Made by a program: the position numbers and the translations under genes. This document shows positions 46,787-58,700 of a DNA stretch of 64,000 nucleotides, one piece after another (the first letter of the stretch is position 1; each line of letters starts with the position of its first letter). A model generated the notes under the pieces. That model did not search any database and was not told where the DNA came from. It saw only the letters and a list, made by a program, of their open reading frames with translations. Source of the DNA: Ignelater luminosus (lineage: Eukaryota > Arthropoda > Insecta > Coleoptera > Elateridae); NCBI GenBank assembly GCA_011009095.1, contig VTPC01089970.1, positions 1 to 64,000 of the forward strand, written 5' to 3'.

Positions 46787-48324
46787 TAGTCCAGGGTATA
46801 GAGACGTATTTGCTTGCAAAAGGTTATGTAGTTCTGATTTTTGGATATGTTGTGTATATCGGTGCCCTAATGAAAACCCCAAGTTTTCGACCTTGTCGCC
46901 CCTGTGTGAGCGCCATGGGGCCTCAAAAACCATTAAAATTCCGGACTTTTTTCAGTTTTTTGTTAATATCTTTTCACCAAAGCATTACAGGGGAACAAGT
47001 TTTGATGAAAAGTTGTAGAGCATTTCATTTGCTACAACTTTTGTATGAAAAATGTTTTTGAAGAACGATTAGGTAGATAGTTACACTTCATCAAAGTTAC
47101 CAGTTTTTCGTAAAAATGATACTTTTTGAGATTTTTGATTTTTTTGGAAACGGTTTTATTACTATTTAATTTATTATTATTAATACTAATAATAATATAA
47201 TGTTAATTTCACAAACACGAATTTATATAGATCAAAATATTAATCATGAAGCCTGATGAGCAATTGAAATAGCAACATTAAAATGGAAAGATGAAGGAGC
47301 CGATTACCAATTTTCATAATTATAATAATAGGAGATATTATGATATTGCAGATACTATAGTAATAAGAAGAGATAACTTACTACGTTTAGCTATGGTTTC
47401 TGGCTTCGAAGCTTCAGCCAGTTCTTCTTCAACTTTTTCCAGTAGCAGCTCAGTTGGATTGTCTTCTTCATTTCCTCAGTTATGATGTCCGCTGTATTTT
47501 CACAAGTTTGCCCAGAGCAGTGTTTACAAATGATAGAGCACCTGAGCCCGGCCTTTCTACAACTGCAGGCCTTAGTGCATCCTTTCTTGCAGTGACAGGA
47601 AATGAAAGTCAGGATTGACTGATGAACTGTATCCCTGGCGGTTTTAATAGGAACACGTCCTTTATTGTGTTTCCTCCATCCCCAGTCCAGAGGGTTTTTC
47701 ATTCCTCTCATCCATGTCTGAAGTTGGTGATACGTGTGGAGGGCATGGTACATCGCAGCATCTTGTGTAGGTGACAGCTTGGCAAGATTGAACTTGCTGC
47801 CAGTAGCACATTTGGAGAAAAGGTGATAGCGCAAAGTATTTAATGTTGTTGCCTTGTCACCACCATAAACATGAAGAGGTACACGTTTTATGTGAAATTA
47901 ACATTATATTATTATTATTAATTAATAATAATAATAGTAATAAAACTGTTTTTCAAAAAAATCAAAAATCTCGAAAAGTATAATTTTTACAAAAAAATGG
48001 TAACTTTGATAAAGCGTAACTATCTACCTAATCGTTTTACAAAAACATTTTTAGTACAAAATTGTAGCAAATATAATGCTCTACAACTTTTAATCAAAAC
48101 TTGTTTCCCTGTAATGCTTTGGTAAAAAGATATTATCGAAGAACTGAGAAAAGTACGGAATTTTGATGGTTTTTGGGGCCCCACAGAGCCCGCACAGGGA
48201 CGACGAGGTGAAAACTTGGGTTTTTCATTAGGACACCGATATTATACACAACATATTCAAAAATTAGAACTACATAACCTTTTGCAAGCAAAGGCCCCTT
48301 TTTCAGGCTCTATTCCCTGGACTA
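46787..48324 (-). mobile_element. CXC-carrying DNA transposon, copy 2
   Basis: GTG at 46784-46786 and 48325-48327 is a 3-bp target duplication. Inverted arms are about 430 bp each (46787-47218 and 47890-48324), starting 'tagtccagggtatagaga' and ending 'tctattccctggacta'. The centre encodes a truncated CXC protein on the minus strand. The arms occupy more than half the element, so this is a deleted, probably non-autonomous derivative. Confidence 0.88.
47391..47834 (-). pseudogene. Truncated CXC (tesmin/TSO1-like) transposon protein
   Basis: A 147-residue frame: KLSPTQDAAMYHALHTYHQL, then WMRGMKNPLDWGWRKHNKGR, then a cysteine-rich CHCKKGCTKACSCRKAGLRC segment continuing into CSIICKHCSGQTC. The Cys spacing is that of CXC domains, a DNA-binding fold. 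Proteins with this end are common in arthropod genomes and usually much longer; here only the C-terminal part remains between the inverted arms, without a normal start. I treat it as a transposon remnant. Confidence 0.75.
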
Positions 48325-48535
48325 GTGTTGATTCTAATCTTCATTGTTTTTTGTGATTTTGTAATGTATACAGGGCGTTTACTTAAAGTATGTCAAAAAT
48401 TTAGAAAGTGATAGAACATCAAAAAGTGTACTTTGCTTGATAAACTTATATCCGAAAACGTTTAGTTTTTGAAATACAGGGTGTTAAAGTTTCACATAAA
48501 AATTCTTTCTTCTTCAATATCTCCATAGCAACACA

Positions 48536-50858
48536 AGCTATTTAGTTGAAAGTTTAATTTTCTAAATGGCTATTACTACAGAAGACCTACCTTTGTATAA
48601 TATTTTACAATCGATCTTCTTACCATGGGTGGAGATTTAAGGCCGTTTTACATTCTACTTTTTTTCGCTAAACTATTTACTAAACAATTGATTGAGGATG
48701 GTTTGAATTTCGCGCCGAAGTTTTTCACGTAGTAGGTTGGCTACAGTGTGTAAGCGTTCAGGTGTGCGTTCAGGGTCAGCCGGGAGCAGTGTTGCCAAAT
48801 GTATGCTGTAAACGTAGAATTTTAATTAAAAAAATAAAATGACTCCTTATAGTGTTAAAGATAACACTAAAGTGCTAAATCTGGCAACACTATTCCCGGA
48901 TGACCCTAAACGCTTACACGCTATAGCCAACTTACCACGTGGAGAACTTCGGCACGAAATTCAAACCATCGTCAATCAATTGCAATCACTTTGTAGTTAC
49001 TACACTAGGTTGCATACTATATTGAACTTAAATTTCCCGTCTCTTTTTAGGAGATTTTAAAGGTAGCTGACAAAGTTGTTGTCAATGTTGCCAACACTAT
49101 ATTATAAATACATAAAAAAATTTCGATTCCAGAGATCAAGAGCACGTCAAAGTTATTAGTTATAAAAAGTTGGTACCACTGAAAATCACTCTAATGCGCT
49201 GGTCTAATATACACACTTGGGTGAAAAATACTACCGAACCTAGTTTTAAATATAGAATCTAGCATGAAAACTTGGAAGCAATTGTTCTGATTTAAATTAT
49301 CCAAGTCGAGCTAGTTTTCAATTCAGTCAAAGTTCTAGACGAAAAAAAAGTATAATGTAAAACGGCCTTTAGGGAAGGGCAATCACTCTTCTACAAAAGA
49401 AGCTGTTGTGCCACTGTAGAATAAATTTATTTTGGCATTTCTGAAATCTGCATCTGAGTAAGCAAAAGAAATTGCTCTTGCTCTTTTTTCGTAGAAAACA
49501 TCGTTTTTGAGTAAAATCGAATTTTTTAAAATCTCAAGTTTAACGGTCTATGGTAAGGTCATAACGCCATCTTAAAAGCAGGATGCAATTATTAGCATTG
49601 CAGTCCTCGACAAAAGCTAAGCTTTATTGTCATATAACTTTTCTCCCTAAAGGGCACTGTTTTCGAGATATGGAGGTCAAAGATTAATTAAAAACGGGAA
49701 GAGATTTTAAATTAAATTGCCCCCCCCCCCCTTGTACCTCGAAAGTGGTGTACTTTACAAAAAGATGTAGGGCAAAAAATAGTTTTTATCGAGGGATTGC
49801 ATTCTATTTTTGAGATGATATATGACCTTACCATAGATATGCAGCGCGACCAATCTCAGAAAAGCCCCGGAAAATATGCGAACTAATTTCAATAACAAAC
49901 AACGTCGACCAATCAGGAGCGCAATTTTACTCGAGTACATTAACTGACAAAAAGTTGTCCTAAATCTATTACATGTTATTGGTGGTGGTTAGTTTCATTT
50001 AAACTTCCCGCTGAAAGATTTTTGGATGCGAGTGTACTTGGTCAACATGTAGCTCCCCCGTACACACCCACTCAGGGCTTTTCTGAGGTTGGTCGAGCTG
50101 TATATTACCACAGAGCATAGAGATACAGAGATACTCTTAATAGAAACTTGGACGATGTTCTATCCTTTTCTTGTATATGCGTAGAGGTACTGAAATCTTG
50201 TCTGCTTTGCGCACACTGCAAAAGTGGACTAGCTCGAGCGCAATTATTTTATGTTATTTTATTTCTCCATTTCCAAATATCGGCACTTGGTTTATAGACA
50301 ATCTTTAAAGTTTTTTATAATTTGTGGTGTAACGTATTGTTAATTTTTACAGTTTAGTGTGCGTGTTATTTGTTATTAATGTTTTTTAAGACTATCATTA
50401 TTTGTGTAAATAATCTAAACTTTCTAAATGTCCTGAATGCGGCCCTGTTTACATTTTTTCTAGTTGAACAGTTGTTAAAAAAACAGCGCATGGGTGAAGG
50501 GGTACCACGTGACAATTGAAACGTTGAAATGCTCCTCTAGGCCATTACATTGAAGTGAATTCTCTGTATCCCTATCCTCTGTAATATTACTCAAGAGATT
50601 TTGAAGAATCCGATTTTACTCAAAAACAATGCATTCTATGAAAACAAAGCAAGAGTAACCTTTTTTGCTTAATTAGATGTAGATTTCAGAAACTTCAAAA
50701 TAAATTCATTTTATAGTGGCATAACATACATTTTTGTAAAAGAGTGACTGCCCCTTCCTAAATCTCCGCCTATGGTAGGACGATCAATTGCAGAATATTG
50801 CAGAACGGTAGATATTTTATAATAATAGCCATGTAGAGAATTTCAACTAAATATAGCT
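48536..50858. mobile_element. Large palindromic element interrupted by a second one
   Basis: The left arm, starting 'agctatttagttgaa', continues across the insertion at 48641-49366 into 'gggaagggcaatcactc' and 'gaaattgctcttgctc'-type sequence. The right arm (about 50595-50858) gives the same sequence inverted ('gagtgactgccccttcc', 'caactaaatatagct'). Arms about 250 bp; about 1 kb of unique centre. Smaller palindromes lie inside around 49830-50110 ('ctcagaaaagcc' / 'ggcttttctgag'). Confidence 0.65.
48641..49366. mobile_element. MITE nested in the 48.5-kb palindrome
   Basis: Ends 'ggccgttttacattctact' and 'tataatgtaaaacggcc'. An inner inverted pair of about 110 bp (48693-48800 and 48872-48985) includes 'gatggtttgaatttcg', 'gtgtaagcgtt' and 'agtgttgcca'. 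It splits the left arm of the outer element exactly, giving the order of insertion. Confidence 0.75.
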
Positions 50859-50949
50859 ATAAAACAATTATTATTGTCAAAATTATTTTGATATCATCAA
50901 ATATAATATTCGTCAATTGCCCTCTGTGTATGTATGTATGTATGTATCA

Positions 50950-53039
50950 GATGAGGCCCGGGGCGGACCGCCCCTTTCCCCCATCCCCAGGTATGCCGCT
51001 GTGTAAATATGTACGAACGACAATGATGCTTATACTTAATAATTAAAACCCGATACTTTTATGTCAGTGAGCTAATTAAAAGGCAGTTAGACACCGTCTG
51101 ATGTAGTACGAAAAAGAAATCCTGACCGGATCAGTACGAAAATGTAGCTCGTCCGGTACAGTACGAAAGTCATCTCGGTCCGGTGCAGTATTGATTCGAT
51201 TAGATTAGATAAAATTTAATTTAAACGCATTGTTTTTCAATAAAAAAGTGACCGAGTTTCAAATTTTCGTGATAACAATTGATTTTTCACGTCAAAAATG
51301 TCAACAATGTGTCAACTTTGCAAATAAAGTAGGATTCTGCACATTTTTCGTTAAACCTAACCTGTAAACACAGGTGCTAAAATAAGCTAAAATGTCTAAG
51401 ATCATTAATAAGATGTTCAAGACAATTCAAGAATCAAAATGGCTGAAAGGCCCAAGAATAAGAATTTTGATGAATTGGGTTTTCAGTTATAAAAGACTGT
51501 GACAGTAACTGAAGATGGAAAAGAAAAACCAAAACATTATTTAAATAAAATGGTATTAAAAAACTAAATCCTATGTATTTATTCTTATTTCCATGGAATC
51601 AGTAAAATTACAAGTATGTTTACTCATAGCTCCATAGGCCCATACTAAGATTTTTAGTTCGGAGATGTGGGGGCACAGTTTATACCTTACAGAATCAGTT
51701 AGAGCACTCAGAAAGGTTCTTTTGATCTTTCGTGTTCCTGGTTTTTGATCTGCGCACGCTAAACTGTAGACCGCGCGCTTGTAGGGGAGGTTATATATGC
51801 AGTTGATATTCAAATTTCACAACTAATGTAACTTACCAACACTCAACAATTTCACTAATTCACTTACAGAATATGCAAGTTGATTTCATTTAAATAATAC
51901 AATCTTTTATGAGATTATTTCTTTGAAGGTTAAGGTTAGGTTTTTCATCCCTCTACTTCTGGACAGAAAATAGTGCTCTGCGCATAGACCGCGAGTTTCT
52001 TGAAGTGGAAGACAAAATGTAAGGGAAGTGATCCAACTGATTCTGTAAGGTATAAACTGTGGTGGGGGCAGTTCTAGCAATGTGACAGTTAGTATTAATT
52101 GAAAAAACAAATGCTGACCTGATGAACAACATCCTAGCATTTATTTTTTTTCTAATCAAAATTATTCTATACGTACATTAGACTTGAACGTACTTAAGCA
52201 TCTCACAATTCCCTGTGCCTCCTATTTGCCCTCACATACTTTAAGTGAAATAAAAATTATTGTAATAAACTATTTAAGATTTAAATAATAAAGGAAAAAT
52301 CAAGTTTAACAGCTTTGCGCATGTGCATTCATAATGTCTAAATTGTTGACTTTGTTGACATAGTTGACATCAATAAGGTCATGTCAACAATGAATTGTTG
52401 ACGTCGACATTGTTGACACGCACATCACTGGTTCAAACACGGCAATCTGATTTTTGAGTAATGTAAATCACAATATCTATGATTACGCATCCCTATGGTT
52501 ATGGCACTCGAGTTTTCGAATAGACAGACAGATAGATAGATAGATAGATACATAGAGGGCAATTGACGAATATTATATTCGATGTATGTAATTATCTGTC
52601 TATTCGGAAACTCGAGTGCGTAACCATAGGGATGCGTAACCATGGATATTATTATTTACATTACTCAAAAATCAGATTGCCGTGTTTGAACTGCGCCCGC
52701 AAATAAAGCTAACACGATTTTTTAACGAATTTGAAACTCGGTCACTTTTTTATTGAAAAACAATGCGATTCAATTAAATTTTATCTAATCTATTCTAATC
52801 AATACTGCACCGAACCGAAATGATTTTCGTACTGCACTGGATGGGCTACATTTTCGTACCGATACGGACAGGACTTCTTTTTCGTACTACATCAGACTGT
52901 GCCTAATTGCCTTTTAATTAGCTCACTGATATGAAAGCTTTGGGGTTTCAATTATCAAGTATAAACATCACTGTCGTTCGTACATATTTACACAGTGGCG
53001 TACCTGAGGGGAAGAGGCGGGCCGCCCGGGCCTCATCTA
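50950..53039. mobile_element. 2.1-kb element with ~320-bp inverted arms
   Basis: Arm 50950-51275 matches 52728-53039 inverted. Shared blocks are 'gatgaggcccggg', 'gtaaatatgtacgaacgaca', 'gtgagctaattaaaaggca', 'ctgatgtagtacgaaaaaga' and 'ttttcaataaaaaagtgacc'. No transposase frame found inside. A second inverted pair ('gtttataccttacagaatca') lies at about 51676 and 52040. Confidence 0.75.
52431..52690. mobile_element. Hairpin element nested near the right arm
   Basis: Arms of about 100 bp: 'gttcaaacacggcaatctga', 'ttttgagtaatgtaaat', 'tccctatggttatg' and 'actcgag' are repeated inverted up to 'cagattgccgtgtttgaac'. A GATA microsatellite is in the loop. The loop also carries 'gagggcaattgacgaatat', which occurs inverted at about 50907. 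Confidence 0.75.
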
Positions 53040-53577
53040 GTTTTCTATAATTACAGTTTCTAATATCTCTGAAACAATGTACTATTGAACAAATATATTT
53101 GTATATCAAAGGCAGATAAATTAAAAATGTTTTATAGATACTATTTTCGTGTATTTTACTTACAGACGATTGCTGTATGAATGATGAATATAACCACAAA
53201 CGTCAGATGACTTCACTATATACGTTATTTGCACAACAGTTTCAACAAATAAAGAATAATTTAATATTTGTAACAAATGTAAACAATGGCACTATTATTC
53301 AATGCAGCAATTTGTAATTTGATCTAAAAAGTACATGGAATATTTATTTACAGCCAACGTTTTTAGGCTGGACTCGACCATGGTATTTCGCGTTCGCGGA
53401 TTTCCGAATTTATTCGACGCGCATTTCGCGGTTCTTAAGAGAATACCGGTACTTTAATAATATTATGGACTATTTTACTGTTTTAAATTCGATTAAAAAG
53501 CCCAGATGATCTTCGAAGATGCGACATTTCAAATTTTCATTTAATTCAATTCATTATTATTAGTTTTTTATTATGGG
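53040..53577. other. Intergenic, nothing recognised
   Basis: AT-rich sequence with a short GC-richer patch around 53370-53420. No supported gene. Confidence 0.5.
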
Positions 53578-53900
53578 AACGGTAGGTCCCATTGATTTGA
53601 AATTTCCACCCTCATAAAAAGAAGGCAAAATTTGTAAAAAGTGTAGTATGCCCTTTTTCCAAAAAACCACTTTTAGTAGATGAAAAATCGCATTTGATAG
53701 GATAACGAAGACAAAAGTAGGGGAGTTGGTATCCATAGGCTTGCGGTCGGATGATCGATAGGGGCATTGCGGGAAGATCTCCTGCTCTCAAATATTTGAT
53801 TTTTATGGTGAGCACTATACTAGCGTATGCTATACCCAGAGTTATCGCAGGTATAGCACGTGTGTAAGGAGGCGATATGGGCCAACTGGCGATTTTATAA
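53578..53900 (-). repeat. Interspersed repeat, partner of 23815-24050
   Basis: Same blocks as the 23.8-kb copy, plus a segment of about 80 bp ('cttctcaaat'-type sequence through 'gtatagcacgtgtg') absent there. Its right end runs directly into the zinc-finger relic. Confidence 0.7.
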
Positions 53901-54300
53901 TCACATATTACATTTAAACCGTTTTTCTCCAATATGAATTAACATATGTGATTTTTCTGTTTCCACTTATATCCACAAGTTTTACGCTCAAAGGATTTCT
54001 CACTACTATGAATTAGCACATGTGTTTTTAAGTTACTTTTTGGTGTACATTTATAATCACATATTATGCACTGAAATGGTTTTCTTCCACTATGAATTAA
54101 AACATGTCTTTGTAAAATGGCCTCACATTTAATATAATAAATAGATCTGTAACTGCGTATTTTATAATGAAAAGGTTTTTCACCATAGTGGATTAGCACA
54201 TATGTTTGTTTAAAATTACATTTCCATATGGACTTGTAACTCCATAGTTCACATATAAAAGACTTTTCTATTTCTTCTCATATTTAAATTGTTCTCTTTG
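53901..54300 (-). pseudogene. Decayed C2H2 zinc-finger relic
   Basis: On the minus strand several finger-plus-linker units can be read: a GEKPFHYK linker, HSGRKPFQCIICDYKCTPKS, then NLKTHVLIHSSEKSFERKTC and a last LIHIGEKRFKCNM before a stop. One complete finger (C-x2-C ... H-x3-H) survives; others have lost Cys or His, and stops interrupt the frame. The TGEKPF-type linkers differ from the long linkers of the 5-13 kb gene, so this is a different, tandem-finger gene family. No introns or start found. Confidence 0.75.
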
Positions 54301-55735
54301 TGTAATTTCTCTCTTGCAAATTCCAATCTGTTTTATTTTCTGGGGCATTTTTTATACCTATGAAAATCATAATTATTTTGTGAGAAAATGGTTTGTATTT
54401 GTTTGTGTAAAAGTGAATATATACTGTGCGAACGAAAACAAAAAAAATGAAGTTAAAATAGGCCATGACCAGTACCATGTGACAACGCTGCTAAGAGAGT
54501 AGACAGCAATTGACAGTAAGTTGTGAATTGTTAGATTTTGAGTTATGTAATTTTATCATCCTCCATTTTCATGCTTAATTAATCAGTAATATTATAAAGA
54601 CTTAAAACTAAATAATATTTGGAAATCTTTTTACACATCCTATTTTCCATGACAAAACACAAAAGCTAATAAATAAGCTAGATAAATGAGTAAACAAGTA
54701 AACAACACCTTTAGCCGGATCATTTATTATTTTGATTTATTCTTTGTGTTTATGTAATTTCTTGATATATGTTGCCAGCAAATTCCAAGTTTCAGTTTTA
54801 GTTTCTTTCACAAAGCACTGTTTCTTTCATTTCTTTTCTAGGTGACAAAACTTTCTAGGTTATTTATTAAAATACCTCAGAAGCAGAAGGATTCATGTCC
54901 ACATTTTTCTTAGATTAAATTATTAATAACATTAAGTTCATTAGAAACAACATTTATCGATGTCTATATTGATACAGGAAAGTACTCGGAGTGAAATTTC
55001 TCTTGAAACCAAGCCACGCTTGTAATATACATATGCTGATTGTAACTATTTAGCTATTTTCTCTATTTTATTAGTAATCGACTTAGATCCCTTTGCTTCT
55101 GAAGTACCACAATAATTAGATTAAGCTAATACGATTGAACAAACAAAAAAACCTCAAGCTGCTGGAGACTTCAGGGAAGTAAAAGTACATTCTTTAATTT
55201 CTAATAGCTCTTTATTTACAATATATAATAAGGGCAATAATTTTAAAAATAGTCGTGAAGAAGCACCAAATATTGTACAGCATCCATTCAAATTTAATAG
55301 GAAGTCATTAAAAATCACATGAAAAACTTCTGAAAAATGCTTTTTGTAATAACACATATTATTTGTATATTATATCAATTTTTTTTTCGGATCTTGAACA
55401 CAAATATTACCCTTTAGTTCCATGTAAAAATAAATTCGAGGGCTTTTTTATAATATTAAACTGGACGTTTTAGTTGTTTTTTTTTAAATTTTTCTTCATG
55501 GCATGTTTAGATCAGCCTTTCAATAGGAAACGTTTTAAATAACTTATATAATACAAACAAAAAAAAATGTGATTACGTAATAATTACAAAAACTTTACAA
55601 TACATAATATATAAAAAAAAAATCACAATAGCAAAACTGAATGTAACAGTTGCAAATGCATTGTTGTTTACAAACATAAATACGTAGTAAAAACACAATA
55701 TGTATATTATATAAATACTACTAGGTATTTTTAAC
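54301..55735. other. Intergenic / 3' flank of the coiled-coil gene
   Basis: No coding feature recognised. The part next to 55736 is presumably the 3' UTR of the minus-strand coiled-coil gene. Confidence 0.45.
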
Positions 55736-58700
55736 TTAGGCAGTACTGTTTATAGGTGAAGGTATTTCTAAATTGTTAACTGACTTCAATAATGCTCCAT
55801 TTGCATTACAATCTGAAGGATTCACTATTGGCATTGATGATGCACTTTGAAAACTGGTTTCTTCTAAATCTCTTTGCAATTTTGCTAATGGTGGACATTG
55901 TTGAACTACAGTCTGTATACTATGTAAAATCTAAAAACAAATATGAATAAATATATTTAAATTTAAAAAAGAAAATTTAAAAATTTCTTACCTCTAATGC
56001 ACTATCAATTGCTTCGTACTGTTTTTTAGCTTCACCTATAGCTTCTTTCCAATTTTCTGACAAAACATGTCGACTATCCAGAAATTCCTGTTTTAATTCA
56101 GTTAACTGTTTTTCTTTTTCTTCTAATCGTTCTTTTAGGATTGGTAACTGTGTGAAATAAATAATTATTAGGAAAAACAGATTGTTTTTTACTAAACCAA
56201 CTACCTCATTGTGTGCTGTGAGAAGTTTACCTAAAACTTCTGTTGATGGTATTTCACCAGTTTCTTCCCATTTCTTGATTGACTCAGTAGTTTCCTCATT
56301 TTTCATTTTCAGTTCTAATTCAGCCTTTGAACAAGCTGTTGATAATGCACATACATCTTCGTTTAATCTCTGAAAGTAATTTTAGTTAATAACAAATGAA
56401 TGCAAGAATCACATCATAAACAATTAACTTACTTCAATCTCCTTTCTGTGTTGATTCAACTCTGATTTTAGATCGTCAATTTCTTTATTCTTTCTACTTA
56501 ATTGTTGCATTAATTCAGTAACTTCACTCTTCAAATGAGCTCCTAATATCTCCCAATCTTTCAATTGTTTAACTACCACTATATTGGCTTCTTTTTGTTT
56601 TCCAACCAATTCAGAAAGGTGATCTTTCTCATCTTGCAATTCATTCATGCAGTCGTCATTTTCAATTTGTATGATACGTAATACTTTAAGTAATTTTGTT
56701 ACGAGATTATCAACCTCAATTACTTGATCGACCAAGGGCACTAAAGGACATAGTTCTGTTAATGATGACATTTCACTTGTGTATGAAGTATTTAAACTTT
56801 CTGCAAGACTCATACTTGCTTGCTCTGAGATTTGTCTGTGTAAAATAGCTTGTGAAAGATTATTAAGACTCTCACTGTGTGTTAATCTTGCTGAATTAAG
56901 CATTCCATGGCCAGACGATATCATGTTATGTGAATGTCCATCAGGTATTACTACATCTTCTAATACTGGTTCCATCATTAAACAGGGTTCAGTCTCAGAA
57001 TCCAACATTTCAATTGAATCCGAATTATCTGAAAAATAATTAAGGTTAATTAATTATTGAAATAATTAACTTAATGAGTATTATCTTTACCCATTGATAT
57101 AGTATCTTTACTAAGTTCTTTAGAATTAGAAAATGGTGTTTGTGAAGTTGCATTTTTGATGGCATTAATTATTGCAGATACAAATGATGAACCTCGTTTT
57201 GGTGATGGTGATTTTTCTTTTAGTACTTTTTTATTTTTTTCAGGTGTGGCATCAGGACTACTACTGCTATTAGTGTATGCTTCATTATGAAAAATTACGT
57301 CCTAAAAAATTTAATTATATTTTAAAGTGCATTCCTTTCTTTTAATTCATAATTTATCTTAAAATACACAGATAAGATTTTTAGTATTAAAACAAAACTT
57401 GAAACCATTGATAAAGCATTGCAGTTTATAAGATATTACTTATAATGATTACCTTCATGTTCTAATTATTGTCAGAAGTTTGTCTCTATTCACTTAGCGT
57501 TCTTTCTTTCTATGCAATTAAATTTTCAGTAATTTCATTCTTAACCTTTCTGGCAAAATAGTAATAATAATATGTCTTTATATTTACTGATTGAAGTTGC
57601 TCAGTAAAATTAACATGCTAAGTATGGGCAAAGTTCAGCATTGCTGTTTGACATTGTTTTAAACTTTAGAAATGGAATTGTTTATTGTTGCTGTTACACG
57701 AATTGTGTTGACACATGTTAAATTGTAAGTACATAGCATTAAATATAGATAATAATAATAATAATAATAATAGTATATAATACAGGGTGTTTCAAAACAA
57801 TACTGACAAACTTGTAGGATAGATACATTTTTTATGCAGAACGTTTAGCTGAATTCCACTTTGTTTAGAAATCAGTGATATTTAAAGTTAAGAAATTATT
57901 ACATTGTAAGAGCAATGTTCATAATTTATAAAGATGTTAAAAAACACCAACATAAAAGCAGATTGTATACTGCCTCAAAAAAAGAGAATGGACAGGGCTA
58001 TAACTAGTTCAGTTGTATAACCCATTCTACAACATCGCCATTACTTTCATGCCAAGGCAGGCTATCTGCAGGGCGCCTGGTTGAAAGTAATGGTGATGTT
58101 GTAGAACGGGTTGCCTATGCAACTGGCACTTAGCTCTGTCCATTCTCTTTTTTGGGGCAGTGTACATGATCTAAGATTATTTGCAGCATATTCTAGTATT
58201 CTAGAAGGCAAAAGTTACATTTCTTCTAATAGAACACTCTGTATATTGTGATACTTTTAGATCTCCACTGAATGCTGCTTACAATGATATAAGGTTGTTA
58301 GGTTCAAGACCTAACCATTCAGACAATATTCAATTATTTGTTATAGTTATAGTAATGTCTCATTAGAATTTCTTGAGTGTTTCAAGTTGCTCTGATAAAT
58401 ACAAACAGAATAACTCACTTAAACTTGTTAATTTTAAAACACATATTTTTAAAACTGTATATTTTCATTATACAGAACGATCAAGAAGTGCCACCTTCAG
58501 GTAGAATATCCTGTATTAGTAACTTCTAAATAAAGTGGAATTCAGCAAAAAACCATTAAGAAAAATATTTTTCACCATGGGAAATCTACTCTATAAAGTT
58601 TATCAATATTATTTTGAAATATCCTATATAATGAATAAAAGAAGATAGAAATTTGACATCATTAATCTACCTAATGCTAATTTGTACTTTAACTGCAGCT

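Noticed and set aside
48839-49060. 73-codon open frame inside the nested MITE
   Set aside because: It lies across an inverted repeat and has no homologue-like features; a chance frame.
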